Assembly: GCA_950097015.1 (NCBI GenBank)
Contig: CATNEN010000034.1
Coordinates: 2,891,501 to 2,955,500, forward strand
DNA length: 64,000 nucleotides
From: Macrostomum hystrix
Lineage: Eukaryota > Platyhelminthes > Macrostomidae
Reading direction: 5' to 3'
Shown: piece after piece, positions 45,905 through 57,994 of the stretch
Numbering within the stretch: the stretch's first letter is position 1
Layout of the letters: every line of letters starts with the position of its first letter
The notes under the pieces: generated by a model
Database searches by the model: none
Told to the model about the DNA's origin: nothing
What the model saw: only the letters and a program-made list of their open reading frames with translations
Position numbers and translations under genes: made by a program

Positions 45905-46012
45905 TATGGAGCCTGTAGCCCACTGATTTAGAGTTCGAATCTCGGCCCAAGGGAAAACAATCTCAGTCTACGAGCAGGACACTCAATAGGCTTCAATTTA
46001 GTTCACCCAGTC
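45905..46012 (+). mobile_element. Diverged tRNA-derived SINE fragment
   Basis: agcctgtagcccactgattt and gagttcgaatctc resemble A- and B-boxes. They are followed by gcaggacactcaatag and ttcagttcacccag-like text also seen in the 63195-63415 copy. It is truncated by the following minisatellite. Confidence 0.5.
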
Positions 46013-46345
46013 CCTATGATTAGTGTTATTAGCTATGGGACTAGTGTTGTTAGCTATGAAATTTGTGTTATTAGCTATGGGATTTGTGTTATTAGCTATG
46101 GGATTTGTGTTATTAGCTATGGGACTTGTGTTATTAGCTATGGGATTTGTGTTATTAGCTATGGGATTTGTGTTGTTAGCTATGGGATTTGTGTTATTAG
46201 CTATGGGACTAGTGTTGTTAGCTATGGGATTTGTGTTATTAGCTATGGGATTTGTGTTATTAGCTATGGGACTAGTGTTGTTAGCTATGGGATTTGTGTT
46301 ATTAGCTATGGGATTTGTGTTGTTAGCTATGGGATTTGTTGTAAA
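46010..46345 (+). repeat. Minisatellite, 21-bp unit (gtgttattagctatgggattt)
   Basis: About 16 copies with actagtgttg and atttgtgtta variants. All three forward frames are free of stops through it, giving spurious peptides. Confidence 0.95.
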
Positions 46346-46787
46346 GCAAGTATAGTATCACACGGATTGTAAATTTGGGTGGGTAGGGCGGCTTCCACAG
46401 TCCTTACAGGACATTTAAGACGCTCTATTGGCTGCTCTTATGCTACTTTCCTACTGTTATGTTCTATTCGCATTCAAACAATACTCAAGATTGACGCTTC
46501 TTCTCTCGTCAGCTGGTTGATCCGTATTTAGAACTGGGCTACAATTTCCAGACTATCATTTCATTCATTCAGGTCATGTTTTATGTCACATGTACTTAAG
46601 GCAGATAACCTACTTTTATTGGGATATTGTATTTACTTTACAAAGACTTGCAGAAGTTAATAAAATGCACCGCATATAACTTATATTTGACTTCTTGTTG
46701 TTCAAAGCCTTGAGCCAGGGTTGTGCAAACGGAATTTCGCAAGCAATGTGTGCTATATCTTAAACATCTAAAACATCACATCTAATC
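46346..46787. other. AT-rich spacer
   Basis: No feature recognised. Confidence 0.4.
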
Positions 46788-46970
46788 TAAATGATAATCA
46801 AAATGAAATTTAATTTATAAGTAGATTTCTTCTGGCAGTTTTGAAATTTTAAAGCGTTTTGTGCTTAGAAATGCACAAAGTTGTTTTTTGTTTTAATAAA
46901 TTTCCAACTATGCACTATTTGGAACTGGAACTGGAACTGGTACCGAAAAAACGGTCATATTGAAAGGCTC
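46788..46970 (+). repeat. Dispersed repeat, copy 2
   Basis: Partner of 44095-44275 in opposite orientation. Includes ttttgttttaataaatttcc and a run of ggaactggaactgg absent from copy 1. Confidence 0.8.
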
Positions 46971-49187
46971 TAATAACCTTTCACAATCCCCAAGCAGTTC
47001 GAATACGGAGATAATAGACTGGATAAATTGAAAGGGTGCGTAAATAGCGTAAAGGAGCGTATCATGACGAGGTTCGTGCAAAACTCAAACGCCACACGCC
47101 ACAAAGTTGCCATGCGTGCCTACAGGCTACAAAAGGCTACAAAATTATAGACCCGCGCGGCTGTCGTGTCCCTAATTTGGAGTCGGGACTTGCTTTTGGA
47201 CGCAGCGGCTATGTGTATTTTGTTTTATCCCTGGCGTCCCTTGTGTTTTTACTGCTCTTATTTTTAATACCTTTGCTTTCCCTTCCCAGCTCGATATTTG
47301 ATTCCTACTAAACTTCGCTTTTTATGTTGCTTTTCGTTGTTCATTTAAATGTGTTGTTAAAAAATATATATAAAAAAAAATCAGCACCCATAGATGGCGT
47401 GCGCGTTTTAATAATAACAATAATAATAATTCCGGAACTGAGGGGCACTGAAGCCGTACGTGTTATTATAATCAAGACACGACCCCGTTAAGGGTTACGG
47501 GGGCTGTCTGATATTAAGTCGGGACAGTTACTGCTTAAGGGTCTTACAAGGGTGGAAGTTTTGCTATTGAAATGATGATCGTCTGTTCATTCCAATTATT
47601 GATTTCTAGTGAATCAAATACTAAAAGTCAATACTTTAAGCAAACCATGCAGCGCGCCCTAATTTTCAGCGCTATACGAATATTCTGATCCCGCAAAACA
47701 TGCATCTCTTTTACATATTTTTCATTGACTGACGGCTCTTGGAAATGTATATAGGTTGTCGACGTTGGTAGATGTTTGCATTGACATTTTTATACCGTTC
47801 AGATCTACTACCGCCCACCTTTTATCAAACATTTGCTTTACCAAGCATATATATACCAATTTATGCTTGGTAACGTGATAATTACCAAGCGTATATCTTA
47901 TCGTACTAGAAGCTAATTTTACCGTTTTTGGGGCTTGTCCGAGTTATAAGCTATATATCAGGTGAAATAAACATGTAGAGGTAAATACGCACTTAGCTTA
48001 CACAAAAATGAAAACAAGCTCTGATATGCATCTGTTTTTAGATTTCTTTTTACCATCTATATCAATTGCATTAAGATTTTGCATTGCACGTTCGCATTTG
48101 CATTTGCAATACACGTGAGCAGGCATAATTGAAAATTATTCGTTACATATTTTCTGCCTGTATATTTAATAGTTTATATAAAGTATTATCTCATTAACAT
48201 ATGAATTATAGGTCGTGTGAAATAAAATTTAGAAGGCCGTAAACGAATGCTAGCAATTATTAGAAATCAATCAGTCAGTGTCGCGCTAAATTCTCTTTGT
48301 CGGATGCTTCTATGCAGCTACATATGTGGCGCCATGTTAGTGAGTCACTCCAAGCTCATACAATCGGTAAGGCTTTAAATGCAACAGGTGATGTACAGCC
48401 TGATCGCTGTCAAGCCGCTCGATAGGCCCGTTTTGAGTTCACGTCGAAAGGCTAGCTGGTGTTGTGCTGATGCCAATCAATCCGGCATTTCGCGTGGACG
48501 AGCTCGTATGAACAGCTAGAACGAAAACTTCAGGAACCACGGGTGAGGCGCCGACCTGACGCACCCTGCTGCGTTTTAAACAACGCCCGCTTCGCTGGAA
48601 TTAACGTAGACTTCCATCTTTCTCGGCAGCGCATCTGTCTTCCAGTTCAACCGTTTCTCTGTTTCGGCATGGTGACGGGAGACCTACAGGTGCTGCTGCG
48701 CTCCGCCAGCTTAGTCCATCCGCGGCTACTACTGACAACCGGAGGCGACTGCTAAGACAATCGGACCTGATCGGTGGTATTCGTACGGGCGACATTATTC
48801 ATTGACAAACGCGAAGTATACGGTCACGGCTAATCAGTCGAGATTGAGAACCGCTTGCACTCTCGCCCAAGTCTTGCTGAGGCACACGTCGTCCGCATGC
48901 CAGACTCTAGTGCCTGTGGGGAAGGGGCTCGGCGCCGCGGTGCGCTTCAAGCCACAAAGCAATCGGCAGGCTGCGAGAGTAAACACAGAAGACATGCGAG
49001 CCCACGTGCAAACCGGTTTGAATCACTTCAAGGTACCCTGATTTGTCCTATTCAGAGAACGAGAGATGACAATATTTGACAGCTTCAGTCGGGGTGCAAA
49101 ATATTAAACTGCAAGACTATCAATGAGCCCGGACAGGATTCGACTGAAACTGACAAATTGAGAGCGCTCCCCTTTGCCAGAAATATT
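46971..49187. other. Spacer with a perfect hairpin and a GC-rich island
   Basis: 47838-47849 and 47862-47873 form a perfect 12-bp hairpin (ttaccaagcata). 48480-49050 is GC-rich with several short open frames on both strands but no domain. It might be a decayed retroelement or an unrecognised exon. Confidence 0.35.
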
Positions 49188-49340
49188 TGAATAATACTAT
49201 AAATAGTTGATTACATTTGGTAAAAATCGGGCCAGTCTTGTTAACGGACACAATTTTTTCCAGTGGAGTCAGGAATCGAAACCCGACCTTTAAGAAATGA
49301 GTCCGACGCTCTAACCACAAGGCTACAAGCCCTGATTGAT
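49188..49340 (-). mobile_element. SINE family A, head and first body part
   Basis: The minus strand reads tgtagccttgtggttagagc (A-box) and gggtttcgattcc (B-box), then aattgtgtccgttaacaaga, matching the start of the complete copy. The distal body is missing. Confidence 0.7.
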
Positions 49341-50350
49341 GCTTGGCTTTGTTAAACAATGTTATAAACAGTTTTAAATTTGAAGCTTATCAGGTTTTAG
49401 TATTGAATCCTAGCACCATTCACATTGCGTTCAAATGATTCCGTTTTGGTGTAAATTCAAAAGTAAAAAGTACATTTAAATGACTTCTTCGGTGAGGATT
49501 CAACCTTTCGTTTTGTAAAAGACTCTCTGTTAATGATGTGGTAATTCTATCTAGTTATTTTAACTTAATGGTTAACAGTTTCATACGAGCGCGTATATTG
49601 TTAAAATATACCAACTTAAAAAGTACTGAATGCATGGGTTAATTGAGCGATTCGATAGAGAGTTTGCGATTTCAATGATTGAAGTTGCAGCGGACAGTAT
49701 TCGAGTTCTATCTGTACAACTTGTTACATTGTGACAACAGACGTTTTCTGAGTACTAACTGAGTGCGAATGTTTCGCCAGATTTTCTCTTCTCTCTTCCG
49801 TCAGTATTATACCAGCTAAATTGCTTTCCAACTGGCAGAGCGGAAAATTGTCGGCAAGAATTTATTCTTCAAAAAGAGCTAGCATTGCCCATGGGAACCC
49901 GGAGATAATCTCAGCATTGCGGCTGCGTTGATCAAAGCAAGCAATTTCTGTGCGTCTTATGTGCGGAAAATCTTTCGCATTCATAAGTTGCGTGTCCAGA
50001 GAAGCAAGACCAGTACGAATACTCCAAGACATACCAACTTTGGTTCAAGTCTACAGATATTTGCATATTGGAGCATCATTCAGTACCCGATCAGCTGAGG
50101 AACTGAAATACAAAACAGCAAAGAACAAGCCAGACTACATTTAACACAGTAGTTACATCAACCAAGCGTGAATTAGACCACTGACCGCTTGTACTGTTGT
50201 TTTATGGCTCTTAAATGCGAGAATGCAAGATATCTATAATACAATGGATGACAATAAAACACCTCGTTTTCGATTTCGGCTCGTCTGGATTAGCAAAATA
50301 CAAGCTATGATACATGCGTGAACTAAATCTTATAGTACCAGAATAAGTAA
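49341..50350. other. AT-rich spacer and 3' flank of the sulfotransferase gene
   Basis: tttatt at about 49859 is a distant candidate poly(A) signal for the minus-strand gene. No other feature. Confidence 0.4.
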
Positions 50351-51815
50351 TTAGCAATATCGATAGTTGGCCAACTTAGCACTGTCCCCTGTGTATGCTA
50401 GCCGACTCTGCCGCTGAAGTTCTTTGACGCCGTCGTCGCCAAGGTGTCGACAATCGGCTGGACCGATTGTAAATGCGGCCGACCACCTGTTGGCCAGAAA
50501 GGTGAAATCGTTGCCCGAGGCTGCCGCGGAGTCTCCGCGCTCCAGCGCTCGGCAGCGCTTCCGGATGAACTTGCTCAGACTGCGAAACACGCGCAGCTCA
50601 GTGCGAAACGACGGCCCCTCCTGCGCCACGCGTTGCCAGAAAGTTGCATTGGCAGCTTGGTAGAGCTTATAGTCGACGGGACTCCAAGCTTGGTGAATGG
50701 CCACCAGATCAGGACGCTGAGCAGCCATTAGGCGAGGATAGCGGCCGATGTTTCGTGACACGAATAGAATGTCTTTGAAACTCCAGTTCATCAGGCGCTT
50801 CAAAAGCACCAACGAGTGCATGAAATAGTCAGTTATGAGAATGAGATCAAATTCGGCTATTATTCCAGCCACAAACTTGTCCGCGTCCTGGCCTTCGGTG
50901 TAGCCCAGGATGCGCGACATTGTGTTCCTGGTGAGGCTGTAGTTATTAGGCACGCAGTAGCGTTTCGCGGAGCGACGTGGTGACTGGTATTCGCTGTCGT
51001 AGCGGGGTAGGTCGCGCATGTACGCCTCAAACGCGTCCGGCCGGCCACCAAGTCCTTAATAAAGAAGCTACCAAGCGTTGTCTTGGACTGACCATACATT
51101 TTCCATATGAGAGTTAACCTTTCATGAAAACAGGCTCACCTGATATCTCAGCCATGTTGTAGTAGACAAACAATGACTGCAGCTGGCGAAATGGCTCTCT
51201 GAGGCTCGTGATGTACACGCACGGTTTGGCCATCAGTCCGTCCAGGAAGGATCGATTGTACACACACTGGTCCAGCAGAACGCTGGGTTGGGACACACCC
51301 GACGGAAGGACAATATAGTCGCGACTCAGCTGATTTGGCCAGCCCAAGTAGATCTTGTTTGGCAGTGGCATGGCAAAGCTGAGATGTCTGGACAGGCCGA
51401 ATCGACGCAGCATTGAGGTGATGGTTTCACTCGCCGACTTGATCACCTTCACGTAGACGAAGCTCTGCCGTTCCGTGCCTCGGCGACGCTTGTTATCGGC
51501 TCCCTCAACGGAGTCCTCGGCAAAGGCGGATAGATCGCTGTCGTCATCGGTGTCTGCCACCATCTCCAGCGGCGGCGGCGGCGGCGGCCGAGGTTGCAAC
51601 TGCGCACGGACGGCCGCCTCGATAAAACGCCAGACGCGACCGCCTCTGCTGGAATCTTTGGCAGCTACATGCGCTGTCTCGTAGCCGTGAGCCGAGTCGT
51701 CTGGTTGGTTGCCAAACCAGGTGGCAGCGGTGGCCAAGAGCCACAGGCAGGCGAGCAGCACGACGCTGCGCAGAGCCAAGCGCCTCACTGCAGCCGGATG
51801 AACGCAGCAGCGCAT
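50351..51815 (-). CDS. Galactose-3-O-sulfotransferase-family protein (Gal3ST / cerebroside sulfotransferase type)
   Basis: Exons 51140..51815 and 50351..51054 joined in phase 1 give 459 residues. It has type II topology: a short basic N-terminus, then a signal anchor (SVVLLACLWLLATAATWF) and a proline-rich stem. The PAPS 5'-phosphosulfate loop appears as VYVKVIKSASETITSMLRRFG, and the 3'-phosphate loop as YITSLREPFRQLQSLFVYYN. Downstream blocks FDLILITDYFMHSLVLLKRLMNWSFKDILF and WSPVDYKLYQAANATFW are characteristic of Gal3ST proteins. Expected role: Golgi transfer of sulfate to the 3-OH of galactose on glycolipids or glycans. In the PAPS loop VIKSA stands where vertebrate enzymes have the THKTA type, so a donor-contacting His is lost. 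The first ATG lies directly after an acceptor-like tttgcag, implying an upstream exon or trans-splicing. Confidence 0.9.
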
Positions 51816-53499
51816 CTGCAAATAACTTCAAATTTATGCTCACAGTTAGAGAATGTGAGGTTTGGTTGTAGAAGACAACGACATCTGGCTTAATAAACGC
51901 ATGTTGACACTGTATCTTATCTGAGTTATTTGAGCATCTGACTATTATCTGACTATTATCTCAGTGAGATGTTTCGAGAGGATGGTGAGGAAGCATGGCG
52001 TGTCACACGATGCGAAGCGATAAGGTTCTTGGAACTCAAGAGCGCATGACTAATGAAAAAGCTCTTCTCTTATTTTAAATTCGAAAAGATGCCGAGGTTG
52101 AAGAGTCAAATGAAAAAAATATGTTTATGTGCCGAGTGATACTTACCTTGAAGTGCGGTTACACTTTTACACTTAAATTTGACTGACGCCGCAAACAGAT
52201 TTGAACCGAGTGCATGTAGAACACCAGAGTACTTCCATATTTTTACGACACGTAAACTTACAGTCACGCTATACGCAATAGCCCGCGTCACACTTTTGAA
52301 TGCAGTAGGACTTCCAAATCCTATTCTCTTCTATTCTATTCCTATTCCCTTTTAAACTCTTTCTCTCTTGCTCTCTCCACCAAACATGCTGCTGCTCAGC
52401 TGTGTGCAGCACAGTGTCTGTAATTCTTAGATAAGCCCTGACTTCGGCAAGAAACTTGCCACACTGCAACTAAACAACTAAATAGCGTCACTTTATTGAC
52501 TGTACGAGCTAGCTCAGAAAATGTGTGGGAGCAATGGCATGGCCTTCTATGCATTGCTTCAGCTGAATGAGTCGTCAGTCGTACAGTGGCTGTGTTGTAC
52601 TCTGCTAGGGTGAGTGAATGGGCCAATTGTCTGTGTGTGGTAGCATTAATACACACTCAACCTAAGTAGAGAGGCCAGTGTACAGGCTGGGTTATGTACG
52701 GCGATTTAACTGCGCTTGTGGCTATTCTCTGGGCTCTCTTTCTGATTCTCTCTCTCTCACTCCTGATTAAACTAATCCACAGATTTCTGCTGACGTGTTG
52801 GTTTTGGTCTATCTTTAATCTCTTGAATGAACTCTCTCCAGTTGACACGTAGCGGATTCAAGGTTCAATAAAGCGATTCTCACTGCTTCTATGGGCCTTC
52901 TTTGCCACACAAGGAGACGGCCTCTTGGCGTTAATTGCATCCCAGGCAGACTTAGGCAATTTTTCGACGGAAGTGAAAAATTCTCGAAAACACAAGTGTA
53001 TCCCCGCCTTACACGTGTTCGGCTACCAGCAATGATACACTACACCTGTTCACAATGTCACATACCCTTACAATATAGGTCTAATAAGGATATCTTCCTC
53101 CCTGAAAATGGAGACTTCAGACAGGAAGGAGGAAATTTCAGAGTGCTCTTCAGAGCAACGTGCCGCCGTGCTGTATTTCTTTCTTTCATGCATCAGTGGT
53201 GTCTGCGGGTTGCAGCAATAGAAAAACACACCCACAAGTGCATATCTTCTTGGCGCTAGACATACTGACGAGAGCAGTGCGATGAATCCCCAGAAAGAAG
53301 GCCTGCAGAATTAGTCAATATCGCTACTCTCGATGTCTAAATGTGCTTCAGAAGCCTGTCGGCAATAAAGCGCTTAGTTTAGTAACTAGCGACGAAGGGT
53401 AAGCAAGTGTCTGCGAAAGATGAAGAGAAGCACTGAACCCAATTCCAGCAGTTCTTTATCTAGCTTTGGTCAAACAGGCCGCCACAGGCCAACCAGGGA
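51816..53499. other. Spacer upstream of the sulfotransferase gene
   Basis: Mostly AT-rich, with no domain-bearing frames. A 122-codon frame at 52891 has no recognisable features. Confidence 0.4.
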
Positions 53500-53660
53500 G
53501 CTCTTGTTGCCAAGTGGTTAGAGCTTCGACAGATAAGTCAGACGAGTCAGAAGGAAAAAGAACGGAAGGCAGATTGTGTCATAGCGCTTAATTCCCTAGT
53601 GGTTCAGTTAACCCGGGTAGAAACCAGTCCACGGACTGAACACTTGTACATAGCCTAAAA
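53500..53660 (+). mobile_element. SINE family A, degenerate copy
   Basis: ttgttgccaagtggttagag resembles the head A-box. After a gap, gtcatagcgcttaattccc leads to ccagtccacggactgaacac, the family core. The B-box is not recognisable. Confidence 0.55.
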
Positions 53661-53974
53661 TAAAGAATACATTTTAGGAATTGTTTCAGAACTGGGTAGG
53701 CTTCCTTTTCTGTACAACATACAGAAAATAATTATTCTGTACTGGGCTTCACTCGAAAATAGACAAGACTATTATCTTGAAATTAGTAAACGATTCGACT
53801 ACCTGACCACAAAAACTGTTGTCATTAATAGACTCACAGTGAACTTTAAAGCTGAATTTACAAGATTCTGGAGACAAGAAGTCTGTAATACTTTGCCCAT
53901 TTCTATTATAGATTCAAGAAAGACTTTACTACGGAGATATATTAAAATTTTATGCACTTTTTATCATTATTTAT
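53661..53974. other. AT-rich spacer
   Basis: Nothing recognised. Confidence 0.4.
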
Positions 53975-54645
53975 GAGGAGAAAGTATGAATTATCAAGGA
54001 AGTAGCATGAGTTATCGAGGGCAAACATAAATTGAGTGGGTAGCGTGATTTTGTCGAGGTATGACATGAAATATCGAACGGGTAGGATGAATTAACGAGG
54101 GGGAAGCATGAATTATCGAGGGAAAAGCATGAATTAACGAGGGGGAAGCATGTATTGACGAGAGGGAAGCATGAATTAACGAGGAGGAAGCATGAATTAA
54201 CGAGGGGGAAGCATGTATTGACGAGAGGGAAGCATGAATTAACGAGGAGGAAGCATGAATTATCGAGGGGAAGCATGAATTATCGAGGGGGAAGCATGAA
54301 TTATCGAGGGGGGAAGCATGAATTATCGAGGGGGAAGCATGAATTATCGAGGGGGAAGCATGAATTATCGAGGGAAAAGCATGAATTATCGAGGGGGAAG
54401 CATGAATTATCGAGGGGGAAGCATGAATTATCGAGGGAAAAGCATGAATTATCGAGGGAAAAGCATGAATTATCGAGGGAAAAGCATGAATTATCGAGGG
54501 AAAAGCATGAATTATCGAGGGAAAAGCATGAATTAACGAGGGGGAAGCATGAATTATCGAGGGGGTAGCATGAATTATCTAGGGGGAAGCATGAATTAAC
54601 GAGGGGGAAGCATGAATTATCGAGGGGAAGCATGAATTATCGAGG
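53975..54645 (+). repeat. Minisatellite, about 20-21 bp unit (gggaagcatgaattatcgag)
   Basis: About 32 copies with tatcgag and taacgag variants. Its reverse complement is the unit of the 3490-3880 array. Confidence 0.95.
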
Positions 54646-55730
54646 AAATATAAAGAAAATATAAGAATAGTATTCAAGTTGAATATTTTTCATGATTTTT
54701 CTTCTCATTGCTTTAAAGCATGATTCTCTTCCCCCAAAGGGGGTCTTGGTTGCTAGTTATATACTATAGTTCAGTAACACAATAATGATAATATGAAATT
54801 AATTTGATGTCGACCTTTGTTGTTTTCGCTTTTACTTCGTTTACATTTATATTTATTTATTATTTCTGCTTTGTCTGGCTGAATGAAATTACGAGCGTAG
54901 TACGATGGTGACCTTTGATGGCCGGCCTTGTTCAAGAGTGCATTGAGTATATAGCTGTTATCCTCTATCTTCTAGTGGTCCTTGGTGACACAGTGACAGT
55001 TATGCATATATACTTGGGACCATGTCTTGTGTCAAAATTACAGACAGTAATTTTATATTACAGTACTGCATTTTACTGCACTTACAAACATAACATTTTA
55101 TGGCAATTGCTAAGTCTAATTTCCTATATTGAGGCTTTTCACGCTTATCAAGAAACGCTTGCTTAGAATAGCTTACCCACGAGAGACCAGTAAACTTAGA
55201 ACTGCTCTTTCAGTGGATTACAGATCGTGTCGAATGAGTTTGCCAACCCACTTCAATTAGGTATGCTCCTTTTAGCACCTTTTCTTCCTAAGCAAGCAGT
55301 TTGTCTCTCCCTGCGACTTTCCCTTTTCCTATTTCGCCCTATCTGCTTTCCCTACTCGCGACTAAGACTTAACTCATGATCAAACGTGGCTTTGAGGCTT
55401 CGGACTGAGTTAGCTAAAATGCGAGTAAGGAAGGAAAAATAGATGGGAGCAGCGGACGAGACTGAAAACTGTTTCCTCAGATGGGGGCAGCCAATCACCC
55501 AACCAGGCTGGGGAGGTGGGCAATGGAGAATCAGCCAGTTCGCTACATGATAAAACTGCGCGCTCACAATCAACCGCTCTCCTCAGTCGTCAGGAACCTC
55601 ATCCTCAGCCAAGCCCTGCCTTTTTGACGGAGCTGCCTGTACGAAGGTGCAACTCGCTGGCATAGAGCCGCATTCTCGGATGGGTCTCTGCCAGTGCGTG
55701 TGTCTATCCGAGAAGGCCGGCAGGCTGTCT
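54646..55730. other. Spacer with promoter-like motifs at its right end
   Basis: AT-rich to about 55480. Then 55485-55600 becomes GC-rich with agccaatcac (CCAAT box) and tacatgataaaa, arranged like a core promoter facing right. No confident gene follows. Confidence 0.3.
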
Positions 55731-55874
55731 CTAGACGATGATGTCAATAAGCAGCGCGGCGTTCAAGATGGCTGCAGCGACGCCAAACTGTGCCGCTTCC
55801 GACCATTCGAACAGGCTACCACCGGATGTACGGATGGCAAAGTTGGTCGCGATGTCAGATGGTATTGGCTCCAT
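55731..55874 (-). CDS. Possible 47-residue microprotein
   Basis: A complete small frame: ATG at 55874 in a good context (aaaatgg), stop at 55731, with an in-frame stop just before the ATG and a 3' splice-like tttcag about 17 nt upstream. The product is polar at first, then ends in a hydrophobic helix (FGVAAAILNAALLIDIIV) that could span a membrane. I recognise no family. The opposite strand is also open here (55738-55920) and a promoter-like block lies on that side, so strand choice is uncertain. Confidence 0.25.
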   Translation of the reverse strand: MEPIPSDIATNFAIRTSGGSLFEWSEAAQFGVAAAILNAALLIDIIV

Positions 55875-55920
55875 TTTTCATTTTTTAAATCTGAAAAGTA
55901 ACATTGAGTGGAGCAGTTGA

Positions 55921-56897
55921 CCGTATTGATCTTACTCTTCGTATGCCAAGACACAACATTATGATTGTAAATTATATACACCGAAAGTTGTCATTCAATG
56001 GCAGGGTGAACGAGCCTTACTCGAGAACTGAGAACTACTTTATCCCTTTACTATTTCAGAAATCCAAAGCTTTTTCAAACCATAAAGAGTTTCCACGCTT
56101 CTTTAAACAGATTTAACTCGAAAAAGTCACAGATTTCAACTTGTAGACACTAACCACAACGCAAAGACTGTGTGAATGGGAGACTGAATGATCTGCTATT
56201 GTAACAGGGCTTAACACTCTATCTTTCTCTCTCTTAGTAGCGTATCACTCAGGCCGATCTTACTCCTTCTTTCTCTCTTAGTTCTGCATCTATTTCCCAA
56301 TATGCTTTAACTGCTGACCCTGAAAAGGGCCGTTTTAAATTTTCATGCTTTGCGATTCTTATCATCCGCGGGTCCAACACTCTAATGATAGTGACTCTTT
56401 ATAGCATGAGCGGTCTCCTTCAAAAGTGACTCCCGTGAACTGGAGGGTCACAGCCTCAAACTCGAACAGAGAAGAGAACAAACAAGTTGGAACACTTCTT
56501 CCAAGATCACTTTACTATTTCAGCACAACAGTATAACTGTATTATAGGCTTTTATGCTGCACTGGCAAGTTGATTTGTCTCAAATAAATTGCAATCGTTT
56601 ATATACACATAAAATGTTTGTTAAAGTGAATGAATTCGACAGAATATTCATAATATTTGACATATAAGCAATATTTAGCGCATTTGAACAAAAAGCATAA
56701 GTACGAATTTAACTTTCAAAAAAAGATGATAAAAGCATCCCTACTACACTATCTGAAGCTAAGAAGCTTAAATGTCGAATGGTCGACTTCACCAAGGAAA
56801 GAAAAATGTTTTACTTACAGTTAACAGTAGAAGGACCACAGGAAGGTATTTCAAAAACCCACATTTTTCTTTTTTCTGTATCTCCTAAAATTTCTCG
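55921..56897. other. AT-rich spacer
   Basis: No feature recognised up to the hAT element. Confidence 0.4.
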
Positions 56898-57673
56898 CTC
56901 TATTCCAGGGGTCGGCAAACTCCGGCCCGCGGGCCAGATGCGGCCCTCGAAGCTCCCAAATCCGGCCCGTTGCCCCTTCTGACATCTACAGTGTCCTGTT
57001 TCATCTCTCTCGTGTCTAATCTCTCCCGTGTCTAATCTCTCCCGTGTCTAATCTCTCCTCCTGTGTCTAATCTCTCCCGTGTCTAATCTCCCCTGTGTCT
57101 AATCTCTCCTGTGTCTCATCTCTCCCGTGTCTAATCTCTCCCGTGTCTCATCTCTCTCGTGTCTAATCTCTCCCGTGTCTCATCTCCCCTGTGTCTAATC
57201 TCTCCTGTGTCTCATCTCTCCTGTCTCTCATCTCTCCCGTGTCTAATCTCTCCTGTGTCTCATCTCTCCTGTGTCTCATCTCTCCCGTGTCTAATCTCTC
57301 CCCTGTGTCTAATCTCTCCTGTGTCTAATCTCTCCCGTATCTCATCTCCCCTGTGTCTAATCTCTCCTGTGTCTCATCTCTCCCGTGTCTAATCTCTCCT
57401 GTGTCTCATCTCTCCCGTGTCTAATCTCTCCCGTGTCTCATCTCTCCCGTGTCTCATCGCTCTCGTGTCTCATCTCTCCCGTGTCTCATCGCTCTCGTGT
57501 CTAATCTCTCCTGCGTCTCATCTCTCCTGTGTCTCATCTCTCCCGTGTCTTATCTCTCCCGTGTCTCATCTCTCCCCTATCTCATATTTATACAATCAAT
57601 GCGGCCCGCTGTCGTCTTTTAGGTTCTCTCTTTGGCCCGCCAGCAAATAAGTTTGCCTACCCCTGCTCTATTC
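56898..57673. mobile_element. hAT-type MITE with an internal minisatellite
   Basis: The element 56906-57665 (760 bp) is flanked by a perfect 8-bp duplication, ctctattc (56898-56905 and 57666-57673). Its ends, caggggtcggcaaac and the complement of caggggtaggcaaac, are classic hAT termini. Subterminal ggcccgcgggcc and ggcccgc motifs match. The interior (57000-57585) is a tandem array rather than a transposase. Confidence 0.9.
57000..57585 (+). repeat. Minisatellite inside the hAT MITE, 15-16 bp unit (tctctcccgtgtctaa)
   Basis: About 37 copies with cat/aat and ccc/cct variants, filling the centre of the element. Confidence 0.95.
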
Positions 57674-57831
57674 GATTAAACAGCTTCGAGAATCACAAAA
57701 CAGCGCCATCGTCGAGATATTCAACGGTTCTAGTCGGGGTGTCTATGCTTGTTTTCTCTCACACGTATTTTCCTTTGTGTGCGTGTGTGCTCGCATCTAA
57801 ATCCCACAAATATTACTATCTCCTTTCGAAG

Positions 57832-57994
57832 CGGTTTAACGTCAAATGGCTGCCTGTCGCGACCGTCTCCTGGGACGGATGCTGACAGCGATTGCAGCGA
57901 GGCGCAATGTCGGAGGCAGCAGAAGAAAGCCATGCTGTACGGCCTGCGGTCTATGCGGCCCATTGACGATGAGGCAGCGGTCGACCCGGACTAA
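57832..57994 (+). CDS. Possible terminal coding exon of an unidentified gene
   Basis: GC-rich frame after a pyrimidine-rich acceptor (atctcctttcgaag, AG at 57830-57831), ending at a TAA at 57992. The product is polar with RRQQKKAMLYGLRSMRPIDD and no domain I recognise. No upstream partner exon was found. It lies about 160 bp right of the hAT element. It could be chance, but base composition and codon choice look like the true exons here. Confidence 0.3.

Noticed and set aside
47471-47510. gttaagggttacggggg as possible telomere-like sequence
   Set aside because: It is a single short occurrence with a small hairpin, not a tandem ttaggg array.
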